Positions 35,574 through 44,153 of a DNA stretch of 64,000 bases are shown here, one piece after another; position 1 is the stretch's first letter, and every line of letters begins with the position of its first letter. The translations under genes and the position numbers were made by a program. The stretch comes from COE1 sp949066965 (GTDB taxonomy: Bacteria; Bacillota; Clostridia; Lachnospirales; Lachnospiraceae), in the NCBI GenBank assembly GCA_949066965.1, contig CARTDA010000005.1:62001-126000 (forward strand), read 5' to 3'. The notes under the pieces were generated by a model. That model ran no database searches. It had not been told where the DNA came from and was given only the letters and a program-made list of their open reading frames with translations.

Positions 35574-36035
35574 ATGAAAAGAGAAACCGTGATTGTCTTT
35601 ACAAAATATCTGCTGGATTTCATGTTTTTTGCAGGAATCATCGTGACCCTGACACTTCCCCTGCCAGGTGTGGTGCAGAAGATAATGGATTTTTTTGATT
35701 TCCACGACTTTGAGGGGCGGTATACGGAGATTATTGTCATCTACTTTGTGCTGGGCATGCTGGCATGCCTGATACTGGGGGAGCTGAGGAAAATGTTCCG
35801 CACCGTCCTGAAGGATGACTGCTTTGTCAAGGAGAATGTTGTAAGCCTTCAGCGAATGGGAACATACAGTTTTGTTATCGCTGCGGTCTGCCTGCTGCGG
35901 ACAGTGCTCTACACGACCATTGCCATGCTCGTACTCGTGCTGGTATTCATCATAGCCGGACTGTTCAGCAAAGTGCTTGCGTTTGTGTTTGACCGGGCAG
36001 TGGAGTACAAACTGGAAAATGACCTGACAATATAA
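35574..36035 (+). CDS. DUF2975 membrane protein
   Basis: 153 aa from ATG 35574, with AAGGA upstream; ATG 35520 would start inside the structured leader. Four hydrophobic helices (YLLDFMFFAGIIVTLTLPLP, IIVIYFVLGMLACLIL, YSFVIAAVCLLRTVLY, IAMLVLVLVFIIAGLF) match DUF2975. Such genes are usually followed by a small Cro-like HTH gene, as here, and the pair is thought to act as a membrane-linked regulatory unit. Function unknown. Confidence 0.8.
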   Translation: MKRETVIVFTKYLLDFMFFAGIIVTLTLPLPGVVQKIMDFFDFHDFEGRYTEIIVIYFVLGMLACLILGELRKMFRTVLKDDCFVKENVVSLQRMGTYSFVIAAVCLLRTVLYTTIAMLVLVLVFIIAGLFSKVLAFVFDRAVEYKLENDLTI

Positions 36036-36099
36036 AAATGACTACGGTGTATGCAGTTGGGACAAAAAGCGGCACTATTTTTGGAAAGGCAAGGTTACC

Positions 36100-36318
36100 A
36101 TGGCAATAATTATAAATCTTGATGTAATGATGGCAAAGAGAAAGATTGGGCTGACAGAGCTTGCAAAGGATGTGGACATCACACTGGCAAATCTGTCAAT
36201 TCTCAAAAACAATAAGGCAAAGGCAGTCAGGCTCTCCACGCTTGATGCAATCTGCAAGGCGCTCCAATGCCAGCCGGGCGACATATTGGAGTATGTGGAG
36301 ACAGAGGAACTGGAATAA
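36100..36318 (+). CDS. Small Cro/XRE-type helix-turn-helix regulator
   Basis: 72 aa. NLDVMMAKRKIGLTELAKDV followed by ITLANLSILKNNKAKAVRLS and LDAICKALQCQPGDILEY is the short Cro/CI-type HTH (HTH_26) normally found beside DUF2975. A single domain with no ligand-binding part. It probably regulates its own operon, and the palindrome at 35310 is a candidate site. Confidence 0.88.
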   Translation: MAIIINLDVMMAKRKIGLTELAKDVDITLANLSILKNNKAKAVRLSTLDAICKALQCQPGDILEYVETEELE

Positions 36319-36342
36319 ATTTTTAGAAAGGAAGGATTTTCA

Positions 36343-37926
36343 ATGGACAACAATATGACTGCGGCAGTCCCGCAGGACCAGCAGGTTTTGGCCCCTGTAC
36401 AGCCAGACCGTGATTTGATGGCACAGGAGGAAGCGCTAAGTAAAATGCGGAACAGGCAAAAACGGTTTCAGACATTTGGCGTCGGCAGCTTTTTGTATGC
36501 ACTATTTTATACATTCTGCCTGTACCACAATGCGTCAGGAATCACCTACCCTTTTTTCGCAGGCGGAACCCTCTTGTTTTTTGGCTACTTTACCAGAAAG
36601 TTAGAGAGCAGCTCCGCAGGCGGACATTTTCATAAAACCTTTCTGGTGATATCGATTGTGCTGGCAGGCGCGTTAAACTGCACGACAGATTCCGGCGTAC
36701 TGATATTTTTCAACAAAATACTGATGACCGTCCTTCTGGGCATACTGATGCTGCAGTACTGGCATAATCTCACCGGGTGGAGTATTGCAGCATACTGCAA
36801 AGGCGGCATGACCATGTTTTTTGGCAGTGTCTGCAGCATGTTTTCCCCAGTGGGGGACATGATGGCGGTGCGTCGTCTGCGGCATATGGGGAGGAATCCG
36901 GAGCGTGACGGCACAGACCGCAGGCGCATGCTGCTGTCCGTGGCAATCGGGCTTGCCATCGCGGCGCCGGTTGCCGCGTTTATCATGATATTGCTGGCAA
37001 GCGCGGACGCAGTATTTTACAAACTGATATGTGACGTCCTGACATTTTCCTTTGATGCCAGCGTGTATGAAAGCATGGAAACAGTCATAAAGATTCTATG
37101 CAGCATTGTGGTTTCCGGCGCGGTCTGTTATGGTTTTTTTGTATATAATGCCGCCCCCGAGACAATAAAAAACAGAAATGATATGGCAGTAAGAGACACG
37201 GCGAATCTGGATACATATATTGCAGTGACCGTGAATGCTGTCATGTGTGCGATATATCTGCTGTTTTCGGGCATACAGATATTTGGACTTTTTCTCGGAA
37301 AAATGAGCCTTCCCGAGGGGTATACCTATGCGTCCTATGCAAGGCACGGTTTTTTTGAACTCGTATTTGTCAGCCTGTTCAACATCATGCTCGTGTTGTT
37401 CACACTGGCGTATTTTAAAAATTCCGCCATACTGAAAGCGCTGCTGACTACAATATGCGGCTGCACATATATTATGATTCTGTCGAGTGCATACAGGATG
37501 CTGCTGTATATATCCAGTTACCAGCTTACGTTCCTGCGGCTGTTTGTCCTATGGGCGCTGGTCATGATGGCGCTGGTTATGGCGGGTGTCCTCATTTATA
37601 TCCACAACATGGATTTTTCACTCTTTCGGTTCGGCATCATTGTCCTGACAGCAGGGTGGCTGTTTTTTTCGGCTGCACACCCTGATTACTGGATTGCTAC
37701 CTATAATATAAAGACGAGCACGGAGGAGCAGGGTTACGACAGTTACTACCTGCGGCGGAGGCTGTCCCTCGATGCCGTAGCTGCACTTCCCGAAGACATC
37801 CGCAATAGCAGGGACAGCATTTATTATAAAAAAGTGGAACGTTACCAGGAACAGACCAAAGGACTGCAGGGACTGAGGAAGTTTAATTTTTCAAGGGCAT
37901 ATGCCGCGCATAAGATTGACACTTGA
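36343..37926 (+). CDS. DUF4173-family polytopic membrane protein
   Basis: 527 aa, ATG 36343 after AGAAAGGAAGG. After a Gln/Pro-rich cytoplasmic N-terminus of about 45 residues there are around 12 hydrophobic segments. TYASYARHGFFELVFVSLFN near the middle is a hallmark of the DUF4153/DUF4173 family. A soluble tail of about 80 residues ends the protein. Family function is unknown. It is linked to the HTH gene by 24 nt and overlaps the DUF2752 ORF region, so it is co-transcribed with both. Confidence 0.75.
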   Translation: MDNNMTAAVPQDQQVLAPVQPDRDLMAQEEALSKMRNRQKRFQTFGVGSFLYALFYTFCLYHNASGITYPFFAGGTLLFFGYFTRKLESSSAGGHFHKTFLVISIVLAGALNCTTDSGVLIFFNKILMTVLLGILMLQYWHNLTGWSIAAYCKGGMTMFFGSVCSMFSPVGDMMAVRRLRHMGRNPERDGTDRRRMLLSVAIGLAIAAPVAAFIMILLASADAVFYKLICDVLTFSFDASVYESMETVIKILCSIVVSGAVCYGFFVYNAAPETIKNRNDMAVRDTANLDTYIAVTVNAVMCAIYLLFSGIQIFGLFLGKMSLPEGYTYASYARHGFFELVFVSLFNIMLVLFTLAYFKNSAILKALLTTICGCTYIMILSSAYRMLLYISSYQLTFLRLFVLWALVMMALVMAGVLIYIHNMDFSLFRFGIIVLTAGWLFFSAAHPDYWIATYNIKTSTEEQGYDSYYLRRRLSLDAVAALPEDIRNSRDSIYYKKVERYQEQTKGLQGLRKFNFSRAYAAHKIDT

Positions 37927-37948
37927 CAGGAAGGTTGTAAGGAACAGG

Positions 37949-38389
37949 ATGGAAAAAATGGTTATAAAAATAAAGACTGCCTTAGGAAGAATATGGAAGG
38001 ATATCAAAAATTTCCGCGCTGCGGCCTGCTTCATCGCGGTTTATAATGTGGCTGCAAGAATGCTGTTTGACGCATTCTGTCCCCAGCTGATTCTCACAGG
38101 ACTTCCGTGTGCAGGCTGCGGAATGACCCGGGCGGTGTTCTATATCCTGACAGGACGGCTTGCCAGGGGGATGCGGATGAATCCGGCAGCGCCCGCGTGG
38201 ATTGCGTTTTTGTTCTGGTTTTTCTGGAACAGATACATACGCGGCACCTGTAAAAAAAGCACGTATCTGTGGCTGGGCATCGTGTGTGCCGTCACGCTTG
38301 CAGTGTATTTGTACCGCATGATAAATTGTTTTCCGGGCGCGCCGCCGATGGTGTACCACCGGAATAATATTCTGCGCAGGCTGTTGTAG
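37949..38389 (+). CDS. DUF2752 membrane protein
   Basis: 146 aa from ATG 37949 (AAGGA 5 nt upstream). The DUF2752 signature LPCAGCGMTRAVFYILTGR is followed by NPAAPAWIAFLFWFFWN. Two to three membrane helices. The Cys-x2-Cys pair could bind metal or form a disulfide. Function unknown; often found with other small membrane proteins. Confidence 0.85.
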   Translation: MEKMVIKIKTALGRIWKDIKNFRAAACFIAVYNVAARMLFDAFCPQLILTGLPCAGCGMTRAVFYILTGRLARGMRMNPAAPAWIAFLFWFFWNRYIRGTCKKSTYLWLGIVCAVTLAVYLYRMINCFPGAPPMVYHRNNILRRLL

Positions 38390-38505
38390 TTTATAAAATA
38401 TGGTTTTTTAATTTGTCGATATGTGTTGCACAAAGGTATTTCCTTGTGGTAAGATTAGGCGTGAAACTTATTATTTTTTCAATGACATATCGGAGGGAGA
38501 TATTG

Positions 38506-38892
38506 ATGGACAACAATAACTTATTCAACCAGGGTAACCAGAATGGTGACCAGGGGCAGTATCAGCAGCAGCCATACCAGCAGCCTTATCAGCAGCAGCC
38601 GTACCAGCAGCCTTATCAGCAGCAGCAGCCATATCAGTCCGGCGACAATGGTGAGCTTGAGGAGCCTGTAAGCTTTGCGGACTGGATGGTGACAACACTC
38701 ATTCTGTGCATTCCCTGCCTGAACATCATCATGATGTTTGTATGGGCATTCAGTTCCGGCACAAAGAAGAGTAAGTCCAATTACTTTAAGGCGATGCTCG
38801 TGTGGGCGCTGATTAGCATTGTGCTTATGATTGTGTTCATTGCTACATATGGAGCTATATTCTTTTCCGCGATGGGCGGCAGTTATTATTAA
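38506..38892 (+). CDS. Gln/Pro/Tyr-repeat membrane protein
   Basis: 128 aa from ATG 38506 (GGAGGGAGAT upstream). The N-terminal 45 residues are low complexity with repeated QQPYQ units. The C-terminal half has two helices: MVTTLILCIPCLNIIMMFVW and FKAMLVWALISIVLMIVFIA, the layout of small CD225/interferon-induced-like or DUF805-like bacterial proteins. The repeats lie in the cytoplasm or outside as a flexible arm. Function unknown. Confidence 0.75.
   Translation: MDNNNLFNQGNQNGDQGQYQQQPYQQPYQQQPYQQPYQQQQPYQSGDNGELEEPVSFADWMVTTLILCIPCLNIIMMFVWAFSSGTKKSKSNYFKAMLVWALISIVLMIVFIATYGAIFFSAMGGSYY
38553..38640 (+). repeat. Short in-frame tandem repeats (CAG-rich)
   Basis: Units of 15-18 nt built on CAGCAGCCATACCAG encode the QQPYQ repeats. 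Degenerate at third positions. They are likely to vary in number between strains. Confidence 0.8.
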
Positions 38893-38926
38893 AGCGCATA
38901 TTGGCAAAATCTTGTTTTTGCAGCGA

Positions 38927-38963
38927 AAAACCGACAGGGATGCAGCCTGTCGGTTTTCCTTTT
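38927..38963 (+). terminator. Intrinsic terminator after the QPY-repeat gene
   Basis: AAAACCGACAGG (38927-38938) pairs with CCTGTCGGTTTT (38946-38957), followed by CCTTTTT. It is directly followed by copy B of the interspersed repeat. Confidence 0.85.
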
Positions 38964-39050
38964 TATGAGCAGGGGGGCGTAGGGAAATTAGCAGCTTTGC
39001 TGCACGCACCCCGCGCGGCGAGTAGTGGAGAAGGTCATTCCCCTACTCGA
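38961..39050 (+). repeat. Two-hairpin interspersed repeat, copy B
   Basis: T-tract, ATGAGCAG, stem GGGG-G-GCGT (38972-38980)/ACGC-A-CCCC (39004-39012) around AGCAG/CTGCT-type inner hairpin, CGCGCGG, then CGAGTAG (39018-39024)/CTACTCG (39043-39049). The stem bases differ from copy A but pair equally well. The CTACTCGA end encodes the last codons and TAG of the minus-strand methyltransferase gene. Confidence 0.75.
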
Positions 39051-39969
39051 TTCCTTGCTCGGCTTCTGACCGTTGTGGTTTGGCAGTCCAGCGGCCGCTG
39101 GCGCCGCAGGGGAGGACAAGACCGTTTGACGAGACAGGAAGCCCGATTTCGGAAGAACAGACATGCCCCCCAAATTTTGTGACAATGGCAGTTTCAAGCA
39201 TATAGGACAGGACAGCCGGCTGAAGTCCCGTTGTATAGGAATTAATCAGAAAGAAAAGCGGGTCACGGCATAGGACATTTGCCGTAAGCTCGATAAATGG
39301 AAAAACCGAGTCCTCGATTTTCCAGATTTCTCCCTTGGGGCCTCTTCCGTAGGATGGAGGATCCATAATGACTGCGTCATAAGTGTTCCCGCGCCGAATC
39401 TCACGCTCCACGAACTTTACGCAGTCGTCCACGAGCCATCGGACAGGCGCATCGGCAAGACCGGATGCGGCGGCGTTTTCTTTTGCCCATCCGACCATGC
39501 CTTTGGAAGCATCCACATGTGTCACATGTGCACCGGCGGCGGCGGCGCTCAAAGTGGCTCCGCCTGTATAGGCAAAAAGATTTAATACCTTTATCTCGCG
39601 GGCAGGGTTGTTTTGGATTTCTTCCATTATAATAGAAGAAAACCAGTCCCAGTTGACAGCCTGCTCGGGAAAAAGACCGGTGTGCTTGAAATGAAAGGGC
39701 TTCAGATGAAATGTGAGGTTCCGGTTATTTTTGCCGTTATATGTGATGTCCCATTCCTGTGGAAGCCTGAAAAACTCCCATTCTCCGCCGCCCTTCGAGC
39801 TTCTGTGATAGTGCCCATTTGGCTTTTTCCATGCATGGTGTGTCCTTGGCGTATTCCATATCACCTGCGGGTCTGGCCTTACCAGCATATAGTCGCCCCA
39901 CCGTTCCAGCTTTTCGCCGGAGGAAGTATCCAGCACCTCATAATCCTTCCAGTTATCTGCAATCCACAT
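39043..39969 (-). CDS. Class I SAM-dependent rRNA-type methyltransferase (COG1092-like)
   Basis: 308 aa. The SAM-binding motif I LNLFAYTGGATLSAAAAGA and acidic loop HVDASKGMVGWAKEN are followed by the catalytic MDPPSYGRGPKG. These fit the RlmI/RlmK-like cytosine or guanine rRNA methyltransferases. There is no N-terminal PUA domain. ATG 39969 overlaps the leader region of the divergent S10 operon by a wide margin. The C-terminal SEAEQGIE and stop lie in the interspersed repeat. Confidence 0.82.
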   Translation of the reverse strand: MWIADNWKDYEVLDTSSGEKLERWGDYMLVRPDPQVIWNTPRTHHAWKKPNGHYHRSSKGGGEWEFFRLPQEWDITYNGKNNRNLTFHLKPFHFKHTGLFPEQAVNWDWFSSIIMEEIQNNPAREIKVLNLFAYTGGATLSAAAAGAHVTHVDASKGMVGWAKENAAASGLADAPVRWLVDDCVKFVEREIRRGNTYDAVIMDPPSYGRGPKGEIWKIEDSVFPFIELTANVLCRDPLFFLINSYTTGLQPAVLSYMLETAIVTKFGGHVCSSEIGLPVSSNGLVLPCGASGRWTAKPQRSEAEQGIE

Positions 39970-40097
39970 AATGGTTTCATCCTTTCTATATATAAAAGTC
40001 TGTTTGAAATTTTAAAGAAGCACAACAAGTATACTATGGAACAGTGAAGGGAAACAAGATTGTTCGTAAAAAAAAACAATAAAATCACAAAAAAAGC

Positions 40098-40126
40098 TTG
40101 CAAAAGCGATTATGCTACGATATACT
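40098..40126 (+). promoter_or_regulatory. Promoter of the S10 operon
   Basis: TTGCAA (40098-40103), 17 nt, TATACT (40121-40126). It gives a leader of about 260 nt before rpsJ, and is divergent from the methyltransferase gene. Confidence 0.75.
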
Positions 40127-40132
40127 ACTAAT

Positions 40133-40392
40133 TGCTGTGACATGATAGCGATGAAACGTGAGGTTGCTGCCTGCATAGAAATGGATGCAGGGCAGGTTTT
40201 TCCGCGGAGCGAATGTCAAGTTAGGAAACTGGCGACAAGTCACTGTACAAAGTAATAAACGATGTGTGGATGCAGCGGACACAGGGAGAAGAGACCCGGA
40301 TGAGAGAAACAGCATGACACACACGGAGGAGTGTACAGTCACCGCTTGTCGTACTTATTCATAAAAAGTGCGAAAAGGAGGCGACTTTTTTT
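40133..40392 (+). ncRNA. Structured leader of the S10 operon
   Basis: GCGACAAG-TCACTGTACA (40232-40249) pairs with TGTACAGTCA-CCG-CTTGTCG (40332-40351), a long stem closing an inner domain of about 80 nt. A second hairpin, AAAAAGT (40363-40369)/ACTTTTT (40384-40390), holds the rpsJ AGGAGG in its loop and ends with a run of Ts. This could act both as a translation switch and as an attenuator. S10 operons are feedback-controlled by L4 in other bacteria; which protein binds here is an inference. Confidence 0.6.
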
Positions 40393-40710
40393 ATGGCAAG
40401 TCAGGTAATGAGAATTACATTAAAAGCTTATGATCATCAGTTGGTTGATGCATCTGCCAAAAAAATAATCGAAACAGTAAAGAAAAACGGATCACAGGTG
40501 AGCGGACCGGTTCCCCTTCCTACCAAGAAAGAGGTAGTGACAATCTTAAGGGCGGTTCACAAGTACAAGGATTCGAGGGAGCAGTTCGAACAGAGAACGC
40601 ACAAGAGACTGATCGATATCATCACACCGACACCCAAGACAGTGGATGCACTGCAGAGACTGGAGATGCCGGCTGGTGTTTATATTGATATCAAAATGAA
40701 AAACAAGTAA
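40393..40710 (+). CDS. rpsJ: 30S ribosomal protein S10
   Basis: 105 aa. RITLKAYDHQLVDASAKKI, SGPVPLPTKK and KDSREQFEQRTHKRLIDI identify S10 (NusE), which binds the 30S head and takes part in transcription antitermination with NusB. Normal length. First gene of the S10 operon; its AGGAGG lies in the loop of a leader hairpin and is 11 nt from ATG 40393. Confidence 0.98.
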   Translation: MASQVMRITLKAYDHQLVDASAKKIIETVKKNGSQVSGPVPLPTKKEVVTILRAVHKYKDSREQFEQRTHKRLIDIITPTPKTVDALQRLEMPAGVYIDIKMKNK

Positions 40711-40769
40711 GCCTTCTACTAGTATGAGCGATTTATTCGCTCCGCTGTAGAACAAATGGAGGTAAGGAA

Positions 40770-41453
40770 ATGAAGAAAGCTATATTGGCTACAAAAGTCG
40801 GAATGACTCAAATCTTCAACGAAGACGGTTCGTTAATTCCCGTAACCGTACTTCAGGCTGGACCATGTGTGGTGACACAGGTTAAGACAGTGGAAAATGA
40901 TGGCTACAAGGCAGTTCAGGTCGGCTTTGTGGATAAGAAGGACAAAATTGTCAACAAGGACAAAGGCGGAAAGAAAGAAGTCATCCACAGACATGGCGTT
41001 AACAAGCCGCTCAGGGGTCACTTTGAGAAAGCTGGTGTTTCTTCCAAGAGATTTTTGAGAGAGTTCAAATTTGAAAATGCAGAGGAATATGCATTGGGAA
41101 ACGAAATTAAGGCTGATATCTTCGCTGTAGGCGACAAGATTGATGCATCTGCGATTTCCAAGGGAAAAGGTTTCCAGGGTGCAATCAAGAGACATGGTCA
41201 GCACAGAGGACCGATGGCACATGGTTCCAAGTTCCATCGTCATCAGGGTTCAAACGGTGCCTGCTCATCACCGAGCCGCGTATTTAAGGGCAAGGGCATG
41301 CCAGGACATATGGGATGCGTTAAGGTGACCGTCCAGAATCTCGAAATTGTGAGGGTGGATGCCGATAAGAATCTGCTTTTGGTTAAGGGCTCCGTACCTG
41401 GACCGAAGAAGGCATTAGTGACACTGAAGGAAACTACCAGAGTAGATGTGTAA
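40770..41453 (+). CDS. rplC: 50S ribosomal protein L3
   Basis: 227 aa. AILATKVGMTQIFNEDG at the start, and KGFQGAIKRHGQHRGPMAHG with GKGMPGHMG later, the loop that reaches the peptidyl-transferase centre. Slightly longer than E. coli L3 through an internal insertion around residues 55-110 typical of Firmicutes. GGAGGTAAGGAA precedes ATG. Confidence 0.98.
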   Translation: MKKAILATKVGMTQIFNEDGSLIPVTVLQAGPCVVTQVKTVENDGYKAVQVGFVDKKDKIVNKDKGGKKEVIHRHGVNKPLRGHFEKAGVSSKRFLREFKFENAEEYALGNEIKADIFAVGDKIDASAISKGKGFQGAIKRHGQHRGPMAHGSKFHRHQGSNGACSSPSRVFKGKGMPGHMGCVKVTVQNLEIVRVDADKNLLLVKGSVPGPKKALVTLKETTRVDV

Positions 41454-41494
41454 AAGTGGTTCGCGGATGAGCGGACGAAAGGAGGACCATACAG

Positions 41495-42115
41495 ATGGCA
41501 AAAGTATCTGTTTATAATATGGAAGGCAAGGAAGTTGAGACAATCGACTTGAGCGACGCTGTCTTTGGTGTAGAAGTAAATGAACACTTGGTACACATGG
41601 CAGTAGTTCACCAGCTTGCAAATAAGCGTCAGGGTACACAGAAGGCAAAGACGCGTTCTGAAGTATCCGGCGGTGGAAGAAAACCGTGGAGACAGAAAGG
41701 AACTGGTCATGCAAGACAGGGTTCTACAAGGGCTCCGCAGTGGACAGGCGGCGGCGTAGTGTTTGCACCGGTTCCGAGAGACTATTCCTTCAAGATGAAC
41801 AAGAAGGAAAAGAGGGCAGCGCTTAAGTCTGCACTTACAAGCAGGGTTCAGGAGAACAAGCTGATTGTCATTGACGAGCTTAAGTTTGATGAGATTAAGA
41901 CAAAGAACTTCAAGGCCGTTATGGATAACCTGAATGTGGCAAAGGCCTATGTGGTTCTGGATGATAATGATGAGAAAGTAGTTATGTCGGCAAGAAACCT
42001 TCCGAACGTACAGACAGCATTGACAAATACAATCAATGTATATGATGTGATGAAGGGCGGCACGGTAATCCTTACAAAGGATGCAGTAAAGACAATTGAG
42101 GAGGTGTACGCATAA
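41495..42115 (+). CDS. rplD: 50S ribosomal protein L4
   Basis: 206 aa. RQGTQKAKTRSEVSGGGRKP and WRQKGTGHARQGSTRAPQW form the exit-tunnel loop. L4 is an autogenous repressor of S10 operons in several bacteria, so it is the first candidate to bind the leader at 40133. Its stop overlaps the rplW start by 1 nt. Confidence 0.98.
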   Translation: MAKVSVYNMEGKEVETIDLSDAVFGVEVNEHLVHMAVVHQLANKRQGTQKAKTRSEVSGGGRKPWRQKGTGHARQGSTRAPQWTGGGVVFAPVPRDYSFKMNKKEKRAALKSALTSRVQENKLIVIDELKFDEIKTKNFKAVMDNLNVAKAYVVLDDNDEKVVMSARNLPNVQTALTNTINVYDVMKGGTVILTKDAVKTIEEVYA

Positions 42116-42414
42116 TGGCAGATATCAAATATTATGACGTTATCCTTAAGCCGGTCATCACTGAGAAAAGTATGGCGGGCATGGGTGAGAAGAAATATAC
42201 ATTCTTGGTTCACACACAGGCAAACAAGTCCCAGATTAAAGAAGCTGTCGAGAAGATGTTTGAAGGCACAAAGGTTGCAAGGGTAAACACCATGAATCTT
42301 GACGGAAAGAAAAAGAGACGCGGAATGGTATATGGCAAGACAGCCAGGACAAAGAAAGCAATCGTGCAGCTGACAGAGGACAGCAAGGATATCGAGATAT
42401 TCTCTGGCCTGTAA
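42115..42414 (+). CDS. rplW: 50S ribosomal protein L23
   Basis: 99 aa. YYDVILKPVITEKSMAGM and TFLVHTQANKSQIKEAVEK identify L23, a tunnel-exit protein that docks SRP and trigger factor. Start overlaps the rplD stop codon (TAATG), so the two are translationally coupled. Confidence 0.97.
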   Translation: MADIKYYDVILKPVITEKSMAGMGEKKYTFLVHTQANKSQIKEAVEKMFEGTKVARVNTMNLDGKKKRRGMVYGKTARTKKAIVQLTEDSKDIEIFSGL

Positions 42415-42492
42415 GATGCCGGATGATATCACTGCAGCGGTAGGAACTATACACAGTCAAGTGTGATAATAAAAAGTAAAGGAGAAACGAAC

Positions 42493-43335
42493 ATGGGAAT
42501 TAAGAAATATAACCCATATACACCTTCAAGAAGAAACATGACCGGTTCTGATTTCTCTGAGATTACAAAGAAAACTCCTGAAAAGTCTCTTTGTGTATCA
42601 AAGAAAAAACATGCCGGACGTAATAATCAGGGTAAGATTACTGTGAGACATCACGGTGGCGGAAACAGGCAGAAATATAGAATCATTGATTTTAAGAGAA
42701 ATAAGGACGGCATCGCAGCAAAGGTTATCGGTGTTGAATATGATCCGAACAGGTCAGCAAACATCGCGCTGATTTGCTATGAGGATGGTCAGAAGGCATA
42801 CATCATTGCACCGGAGGGGCTGACAGACGGAATGAAGGTCATGAACGGACCTCAGGCAGAAATCAGAGTCGGCAACTGCCTGCCTCTTTCAGAAATTCCT
42901 GTTGGTACAAATGTACACAACATTGAGCTCTATCCCGGAAAGGGCGGACAGCTCGTGCGCTCAGCAGGAAACAGCGCGCAGCTGATGGCAAAGGAGGGCA
43001 AATATGCCACATTGAGACTTCCTTCAGGTGAGATGAGAATGGTTCCCATCGTCTGCCGCGCATCTATCGGTGTGGTAGGTAACGGTGACCATAACCTTAT
43101 TAAAATCGGTAAAGCAGGGCGTAAGCGCCATATGGGCATCAGACCTACGGTTCGCGGTTCTGTCATGAACCCGAATGACCATCCACATGGTGGTGGTGAG
43201 GGCAAGACTGGTATCGGAAGACCAGGCCCATCAACACCTTGGGGCAAGCCAGCACTTGGTCTGAAGACAAGAAAGAGCAAGAAGGCTTCTAACAAGCTTA
43301 TCGTAAGAAGAAGAGATGGCAGGGCGATTAAATAA
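42493..43335 (+). CDS. rplB: 50S ribosomal protein L2
   Basis: 280 aa from ATG 42493 (AAAGGAGAAAC upstream). MGIKKYNPYTPSRRNMTGSD, then GRNNQGKITVRHHGGGNRQK and VMNPNDHPHGGGEGK, the last containing the conserved His of L2 near the peptidyl-transferase centre. Normal length. The 42463 start used by a longer ORF has no ribosome-binding site. Confidence 0.98.
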   Translation: MGIKKYNPYTPSRRNMTGSDFSEITKKTPEKSLCVSKKKHAGRNNQGKITVRHHGGGNRQKYRIIDFKRNKDGIAAKVIGVEYDPNRSANIALICYEDGQKAYIIAPEGLTDGMKVMNGPQAEIRVGNCLPLSEIPVGTNVHNIELYPGKGGQLVRSAGNSAQLMAKEGKYATLRLPSGEMRMVPIVCRASIGVVGNGDHNLIKIGKAGRKRHMGIRPTVRGSVMNPNDHPHGGGEGKTGIGRPGPSTPWGKPALGLKTRKSKKASNKLIVRRRDGRAIK

Positions 43336-43447
43336 TCGCTTTGTCGTCAGACAAATGTTTTTCGATTTTAAAAACAAGGAGGAAAATCCCTCTGCCCGCT
43401 GAGGGCAGCTCGCATTTTTCTTCAAAAAAACAAGGAGGAATTACCTA

Positions 43448-43729
43448 ATGGCAAGGTCATTAAAAAAGGGTCCTTTCGCAGATGCAAGCCTTTTAAAGAA
43501 GGTTGATGCCTTGAATGCGTCAGGAAATAAATCAGTAATTAAGACATGGTCACGTCGTTCTACAATCTTCCCCTCTTTTGTAGGTCACACAATTGCAGTT
43601 CACGACGGAAGAAAACATGTGCCTGTATATGTAACAGAAGATATGGTTGGACATAAGCTTGGAGAATTCGTTGCAACCAGAACCTATAGAGGACATGGCA
43701 AGGACGAAAAGAAATCAAAGGTTAGATAA
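43448..43729 (+). CDS. rpsS: 30S ribosomal protein S19
   Basis: 93 aa. MARSLKKGPFADASLLKKVD and WSRRSTIFPSFVGHTIAVHD are diagnostic; S19 sits in the 30S head beside S13. The 112-nt gap before it holds two AACAAGGAGGAA motifs 65 nt apart around a CCCTC/GAGGG hairpin, an apparent local duplication of the ribosome-binding region. Confidence 0.97.
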   Translation: MARSLKKGPFADASLLKKVDALNASGNKSVIKTWSRRSTIFPSFVGHTIAVHDGRKHVPVYVTEDMVGHKLGEFVATRTYRGHGKDEKKSKVR

Positions 43730-43750
43730 TTGTTGAAAGGAGGTTCAACC

Positions 43751-44143
43751 ATGGCTGAAAAGTATAGCAGAACAAGTTATAAGAGAAAAAGGAACGCAGA
43801 GAATAGAGAAACAAGACCATCAGCAAAGCTTTCTTATGCCAGAGTATCTGTTCAGAAAGCATGTTTCGTATTGGATGCCATCAGAGGCAAGGATGTTGAG
43901 GCAGCTTTAGGTATTCTTGCATACAGCCCGAGATATGCTTCGAGCATCATCAAAAAGCTTTTGGAATCAGCAATTGCAAACGCTGAAAATAACAACGGTA
44001 TGAACGCTGAGAACCTTTATATTGCAGAGTGTTATGCAAATAAGGGACCTACAATGAAAAGAGTGAGACCAAGGGCACAGGGCAGGGCTTATAGAATTGA
44101 GAAGAGAATGAGCCACATTACAATCGTGCTTGACGAGAGATAG
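43751..44143 (+). CDS. rplV: 50S ribosomal protein L22
   Basis: 130 aa from ATG 43751 after AAAGGAGGTT. PSAKLSYARVSVQKACFVLD, SSIIKKLLESAIANAENN and MKRVRPRAQGRAYRIEKRMS, the last being the tunnel-lining hairpin linked with macrolide resistance in this family. The N-terminus is about 15 basic residues longer than E. coli L22. Confidence 0.97.
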   Translation: MAEKYSRTSYKRKRNAENRETRPSAKLSYARVSVQKACFVLDAIRGKDVEAALGILAYSPRYASSIIKKLLESAIANAENNNGMNAENLYIAECYANKGPTMKRVRPRAQGRAYRIEKRMSHITIVLDER

Positions 44144-44153
44144 GAGGAAGAAA

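Noticed and set aside
38553..38640. Possible CRISPR array
   Set aside because: Repeats are contiguous, in frame and without spacers; they code for QQPYQ units. No cas genes are present.
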